Assembly: GCA_951799445.1 (NCBI GenBank)
Contig: OX637290.1
Coordinates: 1,924,501-1,988,500 of the forward strand
Source: Pseudisothecium myosuroides
Lineage: Eukaryota; Streptophyta; Bryopsida; Hypnales; Lembophyllaceae
Direction: 5' to 3'
Length of the DNA stretch: 64,000 bases
The notes below the pieces were generated by a model. That model was not told the DNA's origin. It saw only the letters and a program-made list of their open reading frames with translations, and searched no databases. Both the position numbers and the translations under genes were made by a program. The stretch's first letter is position 1, and each line of letters opens with the position of its first letter. Below, in pieces: positions 1 through 13,313 of the stretch.

Positions 1-187
1 ATTTTGCTTGTCATTTGTCATTTTGTGGAATTCTTCTTTTGATAGTTGTGAATCTCCACATTCTAACTACATTTTCAACACTTTGCTCATTACCTTAATA
101 GTGGTGTATGTGTACTGGTGGATTCTAATCAGAAATATGATATTGAAGCAAATACAAGATAGTGATAAAGTTTCTAAACATGTGTTC

Positions 188-437
188 TTGTCAATTCGTT
201 GCTTGGATTGTCTACAATAATTTCAAGGCGATGTCTCCATCTCTAGTTTGGACCCTAGACCTTGGATTGTACTATATAAACTAGGGTTATAGTAATTTAA
301 ATAGATGGGGCATTGTCAATTCGTTGCTTGGATTGTCTACAATAACTTCAAGGCGATGTCTCCATCTCTAGTTTGGACCCTTGACCTTGGATTGTACTAT
401 TTAAACTAGGGTTATAGTAATTTAAATAGATGGAAGC
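188..437. repeat. Two-copy 125-bp direct repeat
   Basis: Two head-to-tail copies start at 188 and 313, both opening with TTGTCAATTCGTTGCTTGG and continuing nearly identically to a shared AATTTAAATAGATGG end. The few differences are single bases. No coding potential is seen. The period of 125 bp is read directly from the sequence. Confidence 0.9.
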
Positions 438-3400
438 ATTTGTTGACAGATATGTGAGTTGATATATGAAAATTAGTTGTGTTGAATAAATTGATTTGAC
501 CAATCATATAGAGTTTAAAGGATGGTTCTGATTTTTAAGTTGAAGATTAACTAAAGGAAATACAAAAGAAGACCAACAATGCTTGCCTGTGGGTCTGGAA
601 ATGCAAGCATATGAGCCTTGAGCCTATACAAAATAGTAAAATTAGGTTTCCCCACACTAATTTCTTGACGGTCTACACTATATAAATATTGATTGCTACT
701 ATACAAGGATGCATTCAATCTAGAGCCATGTGTGTGGCATGGATTAGTGCAGTAGTTTAAGGCTAAGTTCAAAGAGTTGCATGCGCCTCCATGTGGACAA
801 GCATTAAATCATAAGGTAACTTATTTGAGGTAATTTATCTATAAAGACATCCTAATTGTTAAGGCAACCTAATTTCACTATTTTGTGTAGATATAAATAG
901 AGTATATGAGCCTTGAGACCAGTTGAAGATCCTCTTTAGGCATTGGAGCCTTTGGCATTTTGTTCCACCTCTTGCATTGACCTTTGAAGGAGGTTGGTGA
1001 GAGTGGTATATACCTCCATCACAAGGAAGTAGGCGTCCTTGTCTTTGTCCTTTCATTTCTATTCAAGCTTTGAGAATTCATAAAATTGTATCAATTTTTA
1101 AATGTATTAGAATAATTTAAAATGTTCTCTATCCATTTAAGTTACAAAATGTAATGAATTTTTTACCCCCTAAAAGGTCACAATGTCCAAAAAGACAATG
1201 ATGGATGGAAAAAATCATTTGAACCAATTGAAGTTTGTAACTTCATCAATTCAATTTCCCAGGTTCAATTTGTCTTGGAATAGTTTATTAGTTGCCCAGC
1301 ATTTATACTTTACGGATTTCAAAAAAAATTCTCCACAAAATGTTTTGCAAACTATAGAAAATAAAGACTTTACTGCTTAATTTTGGTTTGAAAGTGTTAT
1401 GAGTGAGAATTTTTACAATTCAAGTGAAGTTCAAATTTGAAGAAATTATCATAGTTAATGCTCTACATTTTGAGCTCATTATAAAAAAATCCTTCAAATA
1501 AAATGTCTAAACTTGAACTACAATAAAATTTTGAAATACTAATTATTTTCAATGTATATGCATTATAATAAACTATTGATGATAATATTGGCACATTTAA
1601 ATGTATAGATGTAATAAGTGGCTATTGGTTGATAACATTTATACAAACATTGTGTAAAGGCTAGAGGGTGTTTTGGAAGGGAAAAAGTCCAAAACTGCCA
1701 ATTTTTGATGCAAGTTCAATTTTTTAAATTTAATTCCAACCATAAATCAGTCCATTTGATTGCGTGGATTGAAAGATTATAATGTTTGAAGTGAGAAAAA
1801 AAAACTTTTTTCATTCCTTGCGAAATGGGGTCAATAGACTTTGAGCCTCCTTTTGTAAAATTTCTTTTCTATACAAAAATGGGGACTTTGACCATTCATA
1901 AGTGTAATTATGATGTTAAGTACACCTTTGAAAACTTTCAAAAGCAATTTATATGGAGTTACATGTTCACACATTGTATCAAAATTTTGTTAACATCTGA
2001 CTAAAATTTACTTTATAGGAACCTACCCGTATTTTCAATTGTCCGTTCAACAAATGATTGATGTTTAGGAGTTAATTCATTTTTTAGGAACCACTTCAGA
2101 ACAAAACATCTTAAATTACCAAACCTTGAAGTATCCTATACTTTTAAGGATTAAATATAAATTGAAAAAAACATTTAAATAGAAGAAAAAAAAATGAAAA
2201 ACACTTAGTATTGTGTAATTTGGATAAAATGAAGATTGCAAGATAATCAAAACCTACCAAAACTCATTCTATACTAAAAATTTACATTAAATAGTGCCAT
2301 TAGCTCAAAAAAAAGACTAATTCCAAATGCATAATTAGTGGTACCATGGGATTCAAACCTACCCCATTAAATTATAGATTCATTGACTTCTTGCAAATAT
2401 ACTCCAATAAAAAAGAGTGGTCACTACTTGAAAAAACAAAGCACTATAATTTAGAAGAAATACGAAGAAAAGTCTTTGAATAACTAAGCAAAAAATCAAT
2501 TACACTAACCACTACAAATGAAATGTTGGTGATTAGATAAAGACTACCTACTATTGGCCTGTTGGCTATTAGATTCTTATTTATTGGTTACCGGTTACAA
2601 TTTATTCTTCAATGTTTGTGACATATAGAGAGAGAGTCTCAACTTCTAAAAAGAGGCAACAAAGATGGCCCTTCACTACCTATGTTTGTAAGACTTAGCC
2701 ATAGTTGAACTACCCCCAGTGGAATTTTCATTATTAATGGTCCTACTAGAGTCATTGTTATTATTACTAAGTTGTTTGGGTTTTAAGACATGAAGCTTGC
2801 AATTGCAATAATTAATTGAATGCCTTAAAAATATTCAAAGTTATTAATTGATTGAATTGAAAACCAAAAAAATGAAAAAAATGAAAAAAATGAAAACAAG
2901 TAAATTGAGCAAAAAGTTAAACCCATGAGCTTAAAAGAGGAAAAGAACTTAGTTTAGAATTCCATCCTTGGACTCTTACGGCCCTGATCCAAGGATTTTA
3001 TTTTAAAGCTACATTCAATGCTGTAAAGTGACGCAATTTGTTTTCCAAGAAATATACAATATGTAATACATTTCCCTTTGCCAAGTCAATTACAAAGGAT
3101 GAGATTGCTAAATTGCTTCATAGTCTTCAAGGAGCATTATTCCATTTGGATGAATATATGAACATTTGGCTGAAGAAATGAATTATAATCTACATGTTTT
3201 ATGTAACTATGTCTATGGAAGTAAAGAATTTCATGATTGATTTGTGCACTACCCAAAAATTACAAAATGTACTTTTTGCATGCACTATTGAGTTACTCTA
3301 GGAGTGTTGAAGGGAGCATTTTCTCTTCCTACTTTGCAGCCAGACAGCTGACTAGGCAAGGGGCAACTTTGCAGCCATCCAAGCTATTCCTACATGACCT

Positions 3401-4037
3401 TTGGGAAGACTTCCATGTAAGAAAATGGTCCAAACTTTGTAGAAAAGACAAAAAGTTTATCAGAATTTCTATATGGAAGTGTATAATATTTGCAAGACCA
3501 AAATCAAAATTGTTGTTGCACAAAATTTTAAGGAGAGGCTTCTAGAAGCAGGAGAGGCCACTTTCCGACTTTCGGTAATCTAATTTTAACCCTTATAGTT
3601 CTTCATGTTTAGAGGCCCATAACTACTTCAAAATAGTTGGTTTCAAAGCAAGGCTAAAATCTTCATCTATATTTATTTTTGGCAAATCTACCCGTAAGAT
3701 CCTTTGGTTAACATTTTCAAGGACATTGTCCAAAAGTTTTAGTGAATATCCCCAACAATTGCAAGTTCAATCACGTGCCTAAACTTCAAAATGTAGACTT
3801 TTCAGACCCTTCCAAAAGACTAATTTTTGTCTTTCAATATTGCTAGAAAAAAAGATGTATGTCTATACCTTGTTTGTTTTAGTCAATATGTTGGAAAATG
3901 AATTCAAAATATAATTACGTAAAATATTTTAACCAATTTTTTTCATGTTCATCTTCAAGAAAAATATAAACTTGAAGGTGATATTGAATGAATGAAAAAC
4001 TAAACCACTAATAATTTTTACAAGAAATTGAGAATCA
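438..4037. other. Gene-free AT-rich stretch
   Basis: No reading frame here has recognisable protein character. The DNA is AT-rich with poly-A and poly-T tracts and a short AAAAAATG run near 2870-2895. A 102-codon frame at 3237-3545 on the plus strand matches no family I know and has no gene context. Confidence 0.6.
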
Positions 4038-4974
4038 TTAACCCCTAAAGGACCGGCATCCGTTTTTTGGCCGTATAGAAGTTTTGGGCAGGTCCGTGTA
4101 ATTAGAGATTTCCATATTTTAAGCTGAAATTTTAATAGAAGGTGGGCGCAAGGAATATCTTTCATATGCACTAAATTTCAGGACATTTGGAAATAGGAGT
4201 AAAAAGTTATGGTCAAATATGTTATTTTTTTTCGTAACTGGGTAGTCCGGGCAGCAAGAAAAATTTGGCAAAAATTTGATTTTTTTTTTTAATATTTTTT
4301 TCTTGTAGATTATATTTTTGTCTATCTGGAAAGCTTTGATTCATTTCATTTGGATTTGTTACGAAAAAGTTATGGACATTCTTGTTTTTCGGCCAGTTAG
4401 AGCATCTTCTTGAAAAAAATAGCTTGTAGGATTCATTTCTAAATGCTATGTTTGCAATTTTTTTTTTTTTTAAATTCTCATGGTTTAGTTTACTTGCTAG
4501 AACATTCTCACCATTGGGATTAGTGTATTTTAATTCTATCTAAAATATATTAATGTTTTAGACTTTCCTTCTATCTCGTACCTACTTCTACTTAATAAAT
4601 TTTTTAGGAATGATAATTAAGTTTTTTTGAATATTTTTTTTCCCTAGACCCTCAACTCAATTCTCCACTATAAAGATTTGAAGCACAAAACTCTTTAGTG
4701 CAAAAATTTTAAGTGAAAAATGTTTAAAGTCAAAAAATCTAGTCCTGCAATGTACTGAAATACTTGTTTTTTCCACTTTAAACGCAGATATCTTGCAATC
4801 TGAGCGGTCAAAAATTCTGAAATTTTTTCCACACATTCTCATACTAGTTAGGTGTAAGATCCTATGGTTAGATGTGAAAAAAAACATTTTTCATTTTTTT
4901 GTACTCCTTGCTATAGAAATGGCAGTTTTGATGGGTTTTTGGCAGAAAAAAAGCCTTGGGCCTTTAGGGGTTAA
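4038..4974 (-). mobile_element. TTAA-flanked MITE, copy E1
   Basis: The element is bounded by TTAA on both sides, with inverted termini CCCCTAAAGGACC at the left and GGGCCTTTAGGGG at the right. The interior matches the copies at 9371-10300 and 23095-25498 but in opposite orientation, for example the GCCCGGGCAGCA-type segment and the TTGAGTTGAGAGTC-type segment. It is about 0.94 kb and has no transposase. TTAA target sites with CCY ends are the pattern of the piggyBac superfamily; Kolobok elements also use TTAA. Assignment to piggyBac is inference. Confidence 0.75.
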
Positions 4975-7627
4975 CCCCAATTGGTGAGAATGTTTAGTAC
5001 ACTATTGGTATCCTTTAATTTTATTTTTGTTTGAAAATTTTCAAAATTGAGTGCAAGATGACTTTATAAGTTTTTCTACCTTCATTGCCCACAAAATAGC
5101 ATCCATACTAATGATTAGCATCCATCCTCAAAATTTCATGTAAAAATTCTAAATGATGAAGTCACCAAAGCCTGTCCAAATTCTCAAAAAGACCAAAGTA
5201 GGCTCCTTAGACCTTTAGGGAGTAACATCAGATTTGAAATTTTGGGTTGCTTTCAATTTGACAACAAGGCAAAGCTACTCCTAAAATGAGGTATCTCCCT
5301 ACTCACAGAGTTGTAAACATCACACTCCCACTAGATGCTTCATTCATGCCAATCTTTGAGACCGGAATTAACTTTTTTATAAACACAAGGAAGGTAGGAA
5401 GCTTTACCTGATGCATGAACAGGCAAAATGTATTACATTTCCCACATTCTACTGTTCATGAAAGGGTAATATGAGTTCACTATGTGGTAAAGTGCAAATT
5501 CCACAGGCACATAGCATACGAAGAGGTAAATTCTTGTGTCTTTCCCACATGATAATGTATCAGCAAGAAAAATGTGATTTCACCATGTGGTATAGTTTGT
5601 GTAGAATGAACTCACATTTCACCTAGTGGCAAAGCTTCTTCCTACTTCCATATGGTATTACACAATAAATGCATAATGGTATTTTAAACATTAAAGTGCG
5701 TTTCCTACTAGTTGCCTGTCGACATCACTTCTTCAAAACCCCATCAAAAGCAACCAACCAATCTTTACAAATTTATGTACCACTCTCCTTTGAATTCCAT
5801 TAGCTGGTGGCAATATGTAATATAAGAGATGCTCCTCTAGAAGATACGTGGAAGTGTTTACTCAAGCCACTTTGTATGCCATGCCTAGAGTATCTATGTC
5901 CTTGGCTCTTTGTCTGCAATGGTGATTGCAGGTCGGATCATCGACTTGCAATGCAGTACATTTCAATAAAAGATGAAAGTGAGATCATCCATTGTGCATA
6001 ATGAAGATGATTATATAAAAGAAACGCGAAATCCAATTACAATTTCATGGTACAATGGTACATAGGAATCTTCTATCATGCCATGGTTTGCAAAAAAGTG
6101 ACAAGCAACTTTTTATCAATGGAAGCAAAGGGGATCATAATCTGGGAGCTGCATATTTTGCACATGAACCAACACATCAACAAATTCCAGTTCACAGTAG
6201 AGGCGAAAGCAAATATATTTTGGTAATCTTCAATCATTAGTCTAAATTTTTTTTTTTTCACACATCCAAGCATTCATGTGGACTAACATACAATACAAGT
6301 AGATTACTTTTCTTTAGTACCAAATTATGGTACCTGCCAAGCTGGATTACGTGAGTCCATTGACAAGGTTCACCAGTAATGAGTATTCTTTTTATTGATG
6401 AGAACCAAAAAAATCACAACGAAAAGAGGATTAAACCTTGAGAACAAGTTCATCTTTGATGTAGGTAGTGCCTTCGCATCAATTACTGGTTTCTTGTCAA
6501 TTCTTCATCTACTTGACTTTCTGATAATAATTTAATTATAATCAAATAGCAAAGTGGAAGCTCTGTGACGTAATTTTCAACACAAATTCGATGCTTCCAC
6601 AAAAAGGATGATTTAATCACATATACAGTAGAACATTCTATATTCAACTAAGTTTGATAAACTCCAATTAGGCATTATGAGAAGAGAACACAGAAATATC
6701 CTCCTAGATACACCAGAAGACATACAAAACCAGAAAGATGTCTACTGGCCGCATTTTGGGACCCCATGGAGTATTGCATTAGACATCAATGGGATACTTG
6801 TCCAATGCAATACTCCATGGAGTCCCATCCAATACTTTCCATGACAATCAACTTTATCAACTCAGCTGTTCAAAGAACATAAACAGTGGTGGTGCTTTTC
6901 TTGAAGAATGAAGAGTCTAACATAAAAACTTAAGATGATCGAATTACTTACTATGTCGATGGACGACATGAACACTTATCATGCACTAGAATTTATGGGG
7001 AATTACTACTGGCTACGGTCTACTGATTTTATTTGTTTTAACATGCACGATCATCAATGATCTCGAGTCAAGAGGTAAATTAAAACGTCACTTTTGTTAA
7101 TTGGCGATATTCCATTACTTCTGCGCGGTTCCATACCTGTCCTAATTATGGCCTGGAGTTAGACCTCTGTGAAAATTTTGACAAAATTTCTTGCTCATGG
7201 AATACTGCCAATTTAACAAAATTGACGTTTATAATTTATGTACGCAAAACTGTTTCCGCCATGCTTTGGTGCCACATATACGTAACTTTGAATTTATGCA
7301 TCCAAGTAGATTTTGTAAATTATATTCTGGTCTTTTCAATCCCGCTGTGTACGCAGATTTGTACTCTATCGACGGAGCCTTTGATGGAGTGAGACCTCAG
7401 AATGAATTCACGTTCTAAGTTAAGTTGACAGAAGTCAGAGGGTCGCCACCTGATTTCGGAAGTAGAATTAAATAATTCCAAAGAACAAGATCAACCCCAA
7501 GCTGGAGTGAGGAGAACCAACGTCAATTTAACCTTAAATTGACAATATTTCTTTACTCAAACGTGGCCTGAAACCTAAACTCTATATCCGTCCTAGTTTG
7601 TGGCCTGAAACTATACCTTTGTGAAGA
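4975..7627. other. Gene-free AT-rich stretch with one hairpin
   Basis: No supported gene. Between about 5400 and 5700 there are loosely repeated phrases built on TTCCCACAT and ATGTGGTA. Around 7090-7150 a degenerate piece of the GGCGATATTCC MITE family is recognisable. The only strong secondary structure is the hairpin at 6758-6826. Confidence 0.55.
6758..6826. repeat. miRNA-precursor-like short hairpin
   Basis: A 23-base arm at 6758-6780 (GGGACCCCATGGAGTATTGC plus ATT) is complementary to 6804-6826 with a single mismatch, separated by a 23-base loop. Arm and loop size fit a plant miRNA foldback or a short MITE. No target or expression can be judged from this window. Confidence 0.6.
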
Positions 7628-9000
7628 TACACTGACTGCCAAAACTGAGTATGGATTTGAAACTTTTCATTCAAACAATCATACCATAAACATCAATGGG
7701 CAAAATCCAAAAGTATATACACAAAAATTGTAGTATGCGACATATAACACATTACTATGAAAGTTTCACGAAAAAATTAGTTGTGATGTGAAAGAAAATT
7801 AGTTTCAAAGTTAGCCATGTCTAAAACTTGGTTTTGAGTGCCACAATTTGGAATCACTTTATATTTTGTCAAAAAAAATTTAGAACTCCAAAAAAATTCT
7901 TGTGCATTGGCATGTTGGTATACATCATTTTAGATTGTTGTACCCAAAAATTGGAGGAAGTCGACATTTATAGCATTTAAAATATTCACAATTTGACAAA
8001 CATGCAAATGATGTTGGTTCTCACAATATTTGAATTCTTTTTTGAAACTGAGAGCACGGGATTGCCTTAGCCATTGTAAAGAGAGTATAGGTTGCAACAA
8101 GGACCATTTTTACATCTTAATGCCTTTGCATTTGAAATATTTGTTGAAAAGGACAATGTGTTCAATTTGTATATTGAAACCGTATAGTGCCTTTTTAGGG
8201 TCAAATTTTGTGTACAAAGACTAGAGTTCATGCTCCACATAATTCATTCAACCAATCCCCAAAAATTAAGTTATTACTTTCTATATCATCAATTTTATGA
8301 AAGTCAGTGTAATTTTTGACAGTTTTGAACTTTTATGATGATATAGAAAAAGATAACTTAATTATTTGGAATTGGTTGAATGAATTATATGGAGCATAAA
8401 CTCTAGTCTTTGCACACAAAATTTGAACCTAAAAACGCATCATATGGCTTTAATAAATACATTGAATGCATTGTTTTTTTCAACAAATATTTCAAATGCA
8501 AAGGCATTAAGATTTAACAATGGTCCTTGTTGCAACCTATACTCTCTCTACAATGGCTAAGGCAATCCCGTGCTCTCAGTTTCAAAAAAAATTTCAAATA
8601 TTGTGAGAACCAACATCATTTGCATGTTTGTCAAATTGTGAATATTTTAAATGCTATAAATGTCAACTTCCTCCAATTTTTTGGTACAACAATCTAAAAT
8701 GATGTAAACCAACATGCCCAAGACACGAAAAGTTTTTTGGAATTCTAAAAAAAATTTGACAAAATATAAAGTAATTCCAAATTGTGGCGCTCAAAATCGA
8801 GTTTTAGACATGGCTAACTTTGAAACTACTTTTCTTTCACATCACAACTAATTTTTTCTTGAAACTTCCATAGTAATGTGCTATATGTCACATACTACAA
8901 CTTTCATGTATATACTTTTGGATTTTGCCCATTGATGTTTACGGTATGGTTGTTTGAATGAAAAGTTTCAAATCCGTACTCAGTTTTGATAGTCACTGTA
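7628..9000. repeat. Long inverted repeat, two arms of about 0.67 kb
   Basis: The left arm (about 7628-8295) reads as the reverse complement of the right arm (about 8335-9000), with the axis near 8314. Anchors: ACTGAGTATGGATTTGAA near 7647 pairs with TTCAAATCCGTACTCAGT near 8968, and GAGAGCACGGGATTGCC near 8049 pairs with GGCAATCCCGTGCTCTC near 8560. Mismatches and small indels are scattered but few. The loop is only about 40 bases. No protein is encoded. It is either a foldback element or two head-to-head copies of one repeat; if transcribed it would make a very long hairpin RNA. Confidence 0.9.
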
Positions 9001-9370
9001 TGTGTCACAATTTTTTGACTTCTGGAATGTCGTCATGCAATTTATCAAAATTAATGTTAACCTCATTGACAGTGTACTAATACTTGTACCCAGAACTAAG
9101 TTAATTATTACATGTCTATCATGTGCACTTCAGCATCTTCATCATCAAGAGAGGAAGTATACACAACATATTTATAAGGAGCCTAGCTGAATTGGGGCCC
9201 CAGTTTCTTGTTGTTTCCTGAGCGTATGTTAATCCTGGGAATTTTTGTTGGATCGTGAATAGCCATAGACGTTATACTTAGCTTCTAATCATTGGCATAA
9301 GCATGCTTGCTGCCCCGCACTGGCTCTCAGACAACGGGTATCGTCGGAAATTTTTGACTTGCTCATAATC

Positions 9371-10300
9371 TTAACCCCTAAAGGCCCAAGGCATTTTCTA
9401 CCTCCGAAACCACTGAAAACTGCCATTTCCGCTGCGATCACTCCCTAAACCAAAAAAACTTTTTTTTAGAATCTAACCGTAGGATCTTGTACTTCACTTG
9501 TCTCAAATCATGTAGTAAAAATTTCATGAAGTTTGACCGTACGGATTGGAAGATATTAGCGTTTGAAGTTGGAAAAAGAAGGTTTTTTGAACTCTGGATT
9601 GCAATTTCAGATGACTTTGACGGCCATTTGTGGATTTCTTTTGCACTACACACCATAAAGTTAATTTTTTTTATGTTGAACACTTGAGTTGAGAGTCAGG
9701 GAAAAAATTTCAGAATGTCAAAACTTGATTTTCACATTTAAAAAAATTGTTAAGTAGAAGTAGGTCCAAAATATAACAAAACACTAAATCTTCAATAGCT
9801 CTTAGATGGAATTAAAAAACCATAATCCCAACGGTGGGATTGTTCTTGCAAACAAACTTAACCTTTTCAAAAAACAAAATTTGAAAAATTTCGAAAATTG
9901 CATTCAAAAATGAATTTTATAAGTTGTTTTTTAAAGAAGACGCTTAGATTGCCTGAAAAACAAGATTGTCCATAACTTTCTCATTCTGAGTCCAATTAGA
10001 ATGAATCAAAGCTTCAAATATAGACAAAAACATGAACTTTGAGAGAAAAAAATCCAAAAAAAAAGAAATTCAATTTTTTAAAGTTTTTTTTTTCTGCCCG
10101 TCAAACTGCTTTTTTGACTTCGGGCAGCATAACTTTTTTTCCCGGGCACCGATTGAAAAAAAAATTATATTTTTGGAAAGCTAATGTGATTCCCTATCTT
10201 CAAAAAAAGTTTCAAAAAATTAGGTCGAAATTTCAGGTTGCATGAGCCTGCCCGAAATCCCAAGTGTCCCCCGAGGGGACTTTGGGCCTTCAGGGGTTAA
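9371..10300 (+). mobile_element. TTAA-flanked MITE, copy E2
   Basis: TTAA borders enclose termini CCCCTAAAGGCCCAAGG and, at the right, CTTTGGGCCTTCAGGGG. Length is about 0.93 kb. The interior is colinear with E3 (23095-25498) and E4 (59242-60670), including the phrases CCCAACGGTG and GCCCGTCAAACTGC. It is uninterrupted and so serves as the empty-site reference for the LINE inserted in E3. No coding capacity. Confidence 0.85.
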
Positions 10301-12087
10301 CCCCACCAGTTGGCATTCACTAGTGACACTTTCTAAGTTCGTGAATGAGTTCATGTAGGGATGGGAAGGAACTGAAAAAACTTGCAATTATAATGAAGAT
10401 AAAATGTTCAAATTTTACTTATACATGATTTACATCGGGACCTCTTCATTGTCCTATGAACTCTTACGGATTAAATAATAGTGGATTTAACTCTAAAAGA
10501 AAGCTCATGACAAAAAGTGACTGGTGGATGACTTTCAAGATTATTTGTAGAAGTCAAGAATGCACTTATTGCATCATATTTGATAGTGTTAAAAACTGTG
10601 AAAGTCATCTGAAGTTTTTCTAGCCTTGTTTTACATGTCAAATAAAAAATTGAGGTCATGAAAAAATATAAGGTTAAAGGATATAACATGCAAAACTATA
10701 ATTGATTTATGGGTTCTCAAAATCCACTCTACAAATTCTTTAAATGAATTTTCAATGTCATTTCTTTGCAAGAGCTTCCTAAACAAAAAATATAAGATTT
10801 GCAACAAACACCCTTGTACAAAATTTTCAATAGAAAAATTATAAACAGTGTTTTTTAAAATAGGATTTTCAATGCTTAAAATAGATTTTATAGGGTATTT
10901 ATCTTTTAAAACCCCAAAACTAGTACACTAGTACTTTGCTAGGATTTTATTTAATTTCAAAGTTTAGAGGACACAAGCGTGTGCTGCCTCGGCGGGCATT
11001 TAGGGGCCAAAGCGAGTAAGCGACATGTAGATCAAATTCTCTATGGGCATCTGAGCATCTCTGAACCGCTTGGATTCCTAGTTCAATTTCGATTTCTCCC
11101 TCAAACACACATCGTATATATCATATTCATACATATCATAATCATATATAAATGATGATGTGTGTATATATTCATCAATAATGGTGCAGAGCAGGGTTGC
11201 AAATGAGGACGTTCGAACTATGATTTTATGGTCGAATTTGATGACTGAAAGATTTGAATATCAGCGGATTAAAACCGCTCTAGATCTAGTTAGACCGGCG
11301 GATCACCGAGTTCAGACCAGGGCTTTTTTTTCATTTTTGAAGAAGTGCCATAGTGGTGATATAAAATGTTACAGTGGTGCTCCAAATTGCAACATTCATC
11401 CACTTATTGGATGTATAGTATGGTTTTCATCCACAATTAGGCGATTTCATCTAATATTTTTTTAAATTTCAAAGTTGTCTGGCGATTTCATCCAATTTTT
11501 TTGGCATTTTCTATAACCTTTTTTAGCCAGATTTCTTTTTCTGGTGCAATCTGGCACCAGAAAGCCAAAAAAAAAAGCCCTGGTTCAGACTGTAATCACT
11601 GTACTCAGTTTTGTTCCGGGTTTTGCTTGTCACTGAATGAAAAAATCCACAGCATCAACTCCAGACAGTGTTATGTACAAGGCTCAAAACTGTCGCGGTT
11701 GGCACAATTCCAATCTCTCGACACTTTCAAACATATATCCATACTTATCCTAGGTTTGAGAACTCTATGTAAATATATGTCACATTTTTTGGTGCCAGAA
11801 TCGCGCCACTCTAACGAAACTGACATTTCATGTGATGATTACATATATTCTGTAAACCATGTGCCACAGCGCCAAAAGTTTGACATGAATCAAGTGCAAT
11901 GCACGAGCCCTAAAACTTTGGACCAGAGTCGATCTCAGGTTCTACATGTGTCAATCTGAAAATTTGCCAAAGTGACAAAGATGACGGCTACATAAACTTA
12001 GGTCACAATTGATCAGTCAGGCTGCTCAAAAAATATTTTCTGCATTAATTCTTGCTTGGTTGTGAAGTTGATGAACTGCAACTTATA

Positions 12088-12225
12088 TCAACTTGGTGGT
12101 ATTCCACAAACTTGTCACTTCCACGTTTAGACCGTGCGGTCTGAAAGCTATACCTGTCCTAGAAATGAATGGAGAAATGGCGTATGCAATACCACCATTT
12201 TAAAGAGATTTCCCGTAATTGTACT
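12088..12225. repeat. Degenerate ATGGGCAATTT-family MITE remnant
   Basis: The segment has GGTGGTATTCCACAA at one end, ACCGTGCGGTCTGAAA and CTATACCTGTCCTAG in the middle and ATACCACCATTTTAA at the other end. This is the same plan as the MITEs at 25900-26092 and 43734-43886, but diverged. A related remnant is at about 22965-23050. Confidence 0.45.
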
Positions 12226-12641
12226 GCTTGTGGGCACAAGTGAAGAACAGTGTGAATGACATTATTACCGTTCAACTAATTCTGAGGATTGGGCACGCTC
12301 ACTCAGCCTCACGTGATTCTGTATTAAACAAGATTGAAACAAAGTACGAGTCACAGAATGTACTTGAATGAATAGTTCAAAACAAAAAAACCCATGAAAT
12401 AGACGGCGCAAATTAAAGCTTGATGCTAACACCACTGTTTCACATATCGTGCATGAAGACTAGATCAAGATCATATATGATCGCGTCAGGTTTAGGTTAT
12501 CAGATTACAAGTGAGTGCAAACTAGTGCACACTTGGCAGTAATTAAAAAATAATGGGAATATACATATATTCATATTCCCTCGCTCCCTCCTGCACTAAC
12601 TCGATCAATAAGTCAGGCTCTAACAATTATAAATTAATTCT

Positions 12642-13313
12642 TCAAGCCTGGAAGTTGGCTTTGATCTGCTGCACGGCCTTCTGGTTCAACTTGAACGCCT
12701 TCTCCAGCACCTCGTCGCTGATGGGAGGGGTAGCGCCGAAAAGCGCAGGCGCCACCAGCTGCACGCCCGGGTTCTGGCTGCTCAGGGATGCCAACGCCAC
12801 GGCCGGACCCTTGCCCACATTCAGCTGGAAGTGCACCAGGCCCTTGGGAAACACGAACACATCGCCCGCGTACAATGTGGTGGTGAACAGCTTGTTGGCC
12901 GTGCTCACGAAGCCCACGTACAACTGCCCCTGCAGCACGGTGAGGAGCTCGGTGGCGCGCGGGTGCGTGTGGGGGACGACGATGCCGCCCTTGGCGAAGT
13001 CCAGGCGGGCCATGGCAATGCCCAGCGTGTTCAGCCCTGGCAGCTGCGCGGCGAAGACGGGCGTGACGGCGCTGGCGGTGGGGTTGTGGGTGTTCCCGGG
13101 CTTGTTGAGTCCGCGGAAGAGGAAGTCCGTGACTTTGGCGCCGGCGGCGTTCTTGCACACCAGTCCATTGACGGTGACCTTGCTGGTGGCGTCAGCCACG
13201 CAGAAGTCCTGGAGTGGATCGGCGTCCGCGGCGAGGGTGATCACGGGCAGCAGAATGAGAAGAGTCGCTTGCACCAGGAGGGCCGCCAGCGCCATGCGCT
13301 TCAGTGAGGCCAT
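12642..13313 (-). CDS. Germin-like protein, copy A
   Basis: An intronless secreted cupin of 223 residues, a normal length for germin-like proteins. Germins are extracellular, hexameric, manganese-binding proteins; family members act as oxalate oxidase or superoxide dismutase, and which applies here cannot be told. Residues 1-29 form a hydrophobic signal peptide ending LAA before DADPLQDFC. The cupin core has metal ligands His115 and His117 (PHTHP), Glu122 and His161 (GLVHF), and the usual N-terminal cysteine pair at 38 and 53. I start at the MASLKRMAL methionine, matching copies B and C; an in-frame ATG six codons upstream is also possible. It differs from B at nine residues, including Ala144 to Thr. 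GC-rich coding sequence in AT-rich surroundings. Confidence 0.95.
   Translation of the reverse strand: MASLKRMALAALLVQATLLILLPVITLAADADPLQDFCVADATSKVTVNGLVCKNAAGAKVTDFLFRGLNKPGNTHNPTASAVTPVFAAQLPGLNTLGIAMARLDFAKGGIVVPHTHPRATELLTVLQGQLYVGFVSTANKLFTTTLYAGDVFVFPKGLVHFQLNVGKGPAVALASLSSQNPGVQLVAPALFGATPPISDEVLEKAFKLNQKAVQQIKANFQA

Noticed and set aside
3237..3545. 102-codon plus-strand frame
   Set aside because: Composition and the partly overlapping minus-strand frame suggest chance; no motif, no splice context.
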